Source of the DNA: Syncephalis plumigaleata
Lineage: Eukaryota > Zoopagomycota > Zoopagomycetes > Zoopagales > Piptocephalidaceae
Reading direction: 5' to 3'
Length of the DNA: 64,000 bases
Assembly (NCBI GenBank): GCA_025201365.1
Contig: JAIXMF010000006.1
Span: 1,116,001 to 1,180,000, forward strand
Below are positions 61,253 to 64,000 of the stretch, piece by piece. Under the pieces are notes generated by a model that did no database searches, was not told the DNA's origin, and worked only from the letters and a program-made list of their open reading frames with translations. The translations under genes were made by a program, and so were the position numbers. Every line of letters starts with the position of its first letter. Positions within the stretch are counted from its first letter, which is position 1.

Positions 61253-63577
61253 CTAGTGCCACCATTGATGTCGCTTGTTCAGGCTATTCGAGGAGTATCA
61301 TGTCGGAACATGTCTATACCGCATTAGCCATCGGTGCAAGTAGCGTATTCATGCTTACATGGCTGTATCGATACATCAATGGTGGTTACAAGTCTATGAC
61401 ATCAGTTAAAACATTTACTGTCAATCCACCAAAAGGTATCTACTACATTGTAGCAATGATATTACTGTATGATTAACATAAGATGCATTATAATCTATAG
61501 AAAGCTTAAAAGGATGGAAGACGAATATTTTATGCAATAATTATTCTATGCGTGTAAATAACTACAATGCTGATATTGATCCTGATGATGATATAATAAT
61601 ACTAGTGCATTTGTATCTATTAGGATACCGCCGATCCATGGTTAATTCATTGTCGAGATCCAGCCACTGGTCAGTCATTAGGTACAGCTAGGGCGGATAC
61701 TCCGGAACAAGTTCGGGCAGCGGTCGATAAAGCAAGGAAGGCCCAGCAATCATGGGCAGAAACTACATTTGCTCAGCGTCGTGCTGTACTTCAATCACTA
61801 CTAAATTATATCGTCGAACATCAAGAGGATATTTGTCGAGTGGCTAGTCGTGATACGGGCAAAACACGTAAGTACAGTCCATAGTTGATCAGTCGAGTAT
61901 TAGCCATTAGTAGCTAATGATCTATGCTCTTCTATACTAGTTATGGATGCGGAACTCGGTGAAGTACTCGTTACCTGTGAGAAGCTGAAATGGACCATTG
62001 AGAATGGCGAGAAAGCACTGAGTACCGAGTCTCGTTCCACTAGCATGCTTACAATGTAGGTTATTATGCGTATCACTCGTAGCATTACCACTGCCATAAT
62101 TGTATCCATTCTAACTATTCAACTATAGACATAAGAGGGCACTTGTAGAGTATTTACCACTTGGTGTTGTATCCGCTCTAGTATCATGGAACTATCCGTA
62201 AGTTAATGTCATTAATGTCATTATTTAGATTTATTATTAACGTGATCACATTGTAGATTCCATAACACATTTAATCCTATTATTAGTGCCATATTTGCCG
62301 GTAATGGTATTGTCGTCAAGACTTCCGAGCATGTCGCCTGGTCATTACCCTATTGGCGTGATTTAATTCATACTTGTCTACGTGTTCATGGCCATGATCC
62401 GGAATTGGTACAATTTGTATGTGGATTCGCGGAAACTGGTGACGCTTTAATACGCGCCGGTGTGGATAAGGTGACGTTCATCGGGTAAGTAGTAATGCTA
62501 ATGACAACAATGAAATGCTACGCAAAACTAGCTAGGCTGGACTCGTTATCACCATTTTTTCTTACCTATTTGCTTAGATCGCCCGCTGTAGGCAAACTCG
62601 TAATGCGATCGGCCAGTGATTCACTCGTTCCCTGTGTGTTGGAATTGGGAGGCAAAGATTGTGCAATCATACGTGCCGATGCCAATCTACAACAAGCCTT
62701 GCAACTACTATTACGTGGTGTCTACCAAATTGCGGACAGAATTGTATTGGTATCGAGCGGATCATCATACATCGTGATGTTTACGACAAGTTTACCGAGT
62801 TAATGGTGGAGCAAGTAAGCAAATTACGCGTGGGTGCACCACTCGACGATAATGACGTGGATTGTGGCGCAATGACCATGGGAATGGAGGTAAGAATGCG
62901 TTATTAGTTAGCATTATTACTTTGTATAATAATCTATTATCATTTATTTATTTATTTAGCGTTCTCCGGTACCTGATCTAATAAACGAGGCAGTCAAGCA
63001 GGGAGCACGTCTACTTGTGGGTGGAACACGCCATACATTAGCCACATATCCAAATGGACAGTATATGGCACCCACCCTACTAGTGGATGTGACCGCAGAT
63101 ATGCGTGTGGCTAACGAGGAGCTATTCTCACCGGTAATGCTACTGATGCCGTGCGACTCGGATGAAGACGCGTTACGTATTGCGAATGCAGCACCCTACG
63201 GTCTGGGCTCGTCCATTTTCACGCGAGACGTTAAACAAGCACATCGGATGGCACGACAATTACGCGTCGGCATGTGTAATATCAACGATTTCGCCGTTAA
63301 CTATCTGTGCCAGTCGCTTCCATTTGGCGGTGTCGGTGAGAGCGGCTTCGATCGATTCGGTGGCGTTGAAGGTTTACGCGGCAATTGCTTGGTACGTGCC
63401 ATGACCGTGGATCGTCTACCCAACTTGATTCAAACGGATATTCCGGCAATACTTCAATATCCCACTCGAGGTGCGGTTAAATCGGCCGCATTCTGTGCAA
63501 ATCTAATTCGTATGATCTACGCTACAAATTGGCTAACAAAAGCTAGTTCCGCATTGAGGTTAGCAAAGCAGACTTAA
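61249..63577 (+). CDS. Membrane-anchored aldehyde dehydrogenase, MSC7-like
   Basis: Eight exons: 61249-61435, 61501-61553, 61624-61867, 61941-62055, 62129-62197, 62257-62484, 62578-62889 and 62960-63577. An N-terminal hydrophobic segment (YTALAIGASSVFMLTWLYRY) should anchor it in a membrane, as in fungal MSC7 and plant ALDH22. The dehydrogenase core follows: PATGQSLGTARADT, SALVSWNYPFHNTFNP, GIVVKTSEH, VTFIGS, LELGGKD and GQNCIGIER with the catalytic Cys, then the LPFGGVGESGFDRFGG tail. The small exon 2 supplies ESLKGWK, matching MSC7 (PE-L-GW). At about 62732 one A is missing (TACCAAATTGC), just before the catalytic Cys; adding it gives 608 residues. Substrate unknown. Confidence 0.93.
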
Positions 63578-63667
63578 TATAAAGAAAAGTCGTTTATTAC
63601 TCTCGTGTGTGTATGTCATTCTCTAACATTATAACATTATGTTCAAATAAAAGTGATCCATTGATCT

Positions 63668-64000
63668 TTATTTCACATTGCGTGCCGTACATGTGCAGCC
63701 ATCGAGTTGTTGTCGTAATACTTCGCATTCGTTTTGCTTATCTTCTAGCTGGCTTTTAAGGATAGCCATTTGTCTACGCATTTCCTGTTGCTCTTTTTCC
63801 ATGCGCATCTCCACGGCAAGTGCCGCTGCATCCATGACACGAAGTACTCGCCAGAATCGTAGGATGATCAGTAGGGAAGCTGCCTCGCGCTCGCGACCCT
63901 TTAGCATTAGCTCGGCCACCAGTGATCCCACAATAACACACACATCCAGCAAGTGAAGCCATGAGGTAAAGTATCGTATGCCGAATGCATACAAATGTAA
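63668..64000 (-). CDS. Voltage-gated proton channel Hv1-like, C-terminal part (cut by window edge)
   Basis: The last 110 residues are visible; the frame is open through the right edge. The S3 segment has the key Asp (TSWLHLLDVCVIVGS), and S4 reads LRFWRVLRV, the three-arginine RxWRxxR signature of HVCN1. A charged C-terminal coiled coil follows (EMRMEKEQQEMRRQMAILKS), which dimerises Hv1 in animals. No pore domain follows S4, as expected for Hv1 and unlike cation channels. In fungi such channels are thought to extrude protons after NADPH oxidase activity or acid load. S1-S2 lie outside the window. The tail ends CTCTARNVK. It is convergent with the ALDH gene, 90 bp apart. Confidence 0.9.
   Translation of the reverse strand, partial: LHLYAFGIRYFTSWLHLLDVCVIVGSLVAELMLKGREREAASLLIILRFWRVLRVMDAAALAVEMRMEKEQQEMRRQMAILKSQLEDKQNECEVLRQQLDGCTCTARNVK

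Overview
This is a piece of a compact, intron-rich fungal nuclear genome, probably from an early-diverging lineage; the phylum cannot be fixed from the window. The fungal signs are a PMP3 peptide, an NUP42-type CCCH/FG nucleoporin, a DUF3712 membrane protein and an AVT-type vacuolar amino-acid transporter. Introns have short GT-AG (twice GC-AG) boundaries of about 45-110 nt and often a TACTAAC-like branch site. I rebuilt about 95 introns by hand in 24 genes. Genes lie on both strands, mostly as convergent or divergent pairs 80-500 bp apart, broken by repeat-bearing gaps of 1-3 kb.

Layout. 0-13.8 kb: an RBR ubiquitin ligase (cut by the left edge), PEX14, a DinB-fold protein, aminoacylase-1, an acidic protein of unknown function, mitochondrial seryl-tRNA synthetase, proteasome ATPase RPT5 and eIF3f. 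13.8-23.6 kb: a repeat-rich stretch holding an intronless secreted subtilisin with a PA insert and, convergent with it, a divergent kinase-like protein with a signal peptide. 23.6-32 kb: a DUF3712 type II membrane protein, a tail-anchored acyl-CoA-binding protein like ACBD5, a small secreted protein, an SPX-domain protein and a short C-terminal remnant resembling a Fanzor/TnpB nuclease. 32-48.7 kb: an ArsB/SLC13-type anion transporter, a Bax-inhibitor-1 homologue, V-ATPase c'' (VMA16), polynucleotide kinase/phosphatase, the AVT-type transporter, a secreted CPDG-repeat peptide, the NUP42-like nucleoporin and a membrane-anchored SEC14-like protein. 48.8-64 kb: DBP5, PMP3, a TTC27/EMW1 TPR protein, RRP3/DDX47, SDHA, NEDD8, a membrane-anchored MSC7-like aldehyde dehydrogenase and the C-terminal part of an Hv1 proton channel (cut by the right edge).

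Functional links: DBP5 and NUP42 both act in late mRNA export at the pore; RPT5, NEDD8 and the RBR ligase belong to ubiquitin-type protein control; PEX14 and the ACBD5-like protein point to peroxisomes; VMA16, the AVT transporter and possibly the DUF3712 protein act at the vacuole. These are shared themes, not operons.

The most striking anomaly is that four conserved genes between 45 and 63 kb (NUP42-like, RRP3, SDHA, ALDH) need nine frame corrections, and every one is a single missing base. Sequencing or assembly error is the simplest reading. Other points worth checking are the secreted kinase with an intron lacking an AG acceptor, a fold-back inverted repeat in front of the subtilisin, a 60-bp dispersed repeat in four copies, and the Fanzor-like remnant beside one of those copies.
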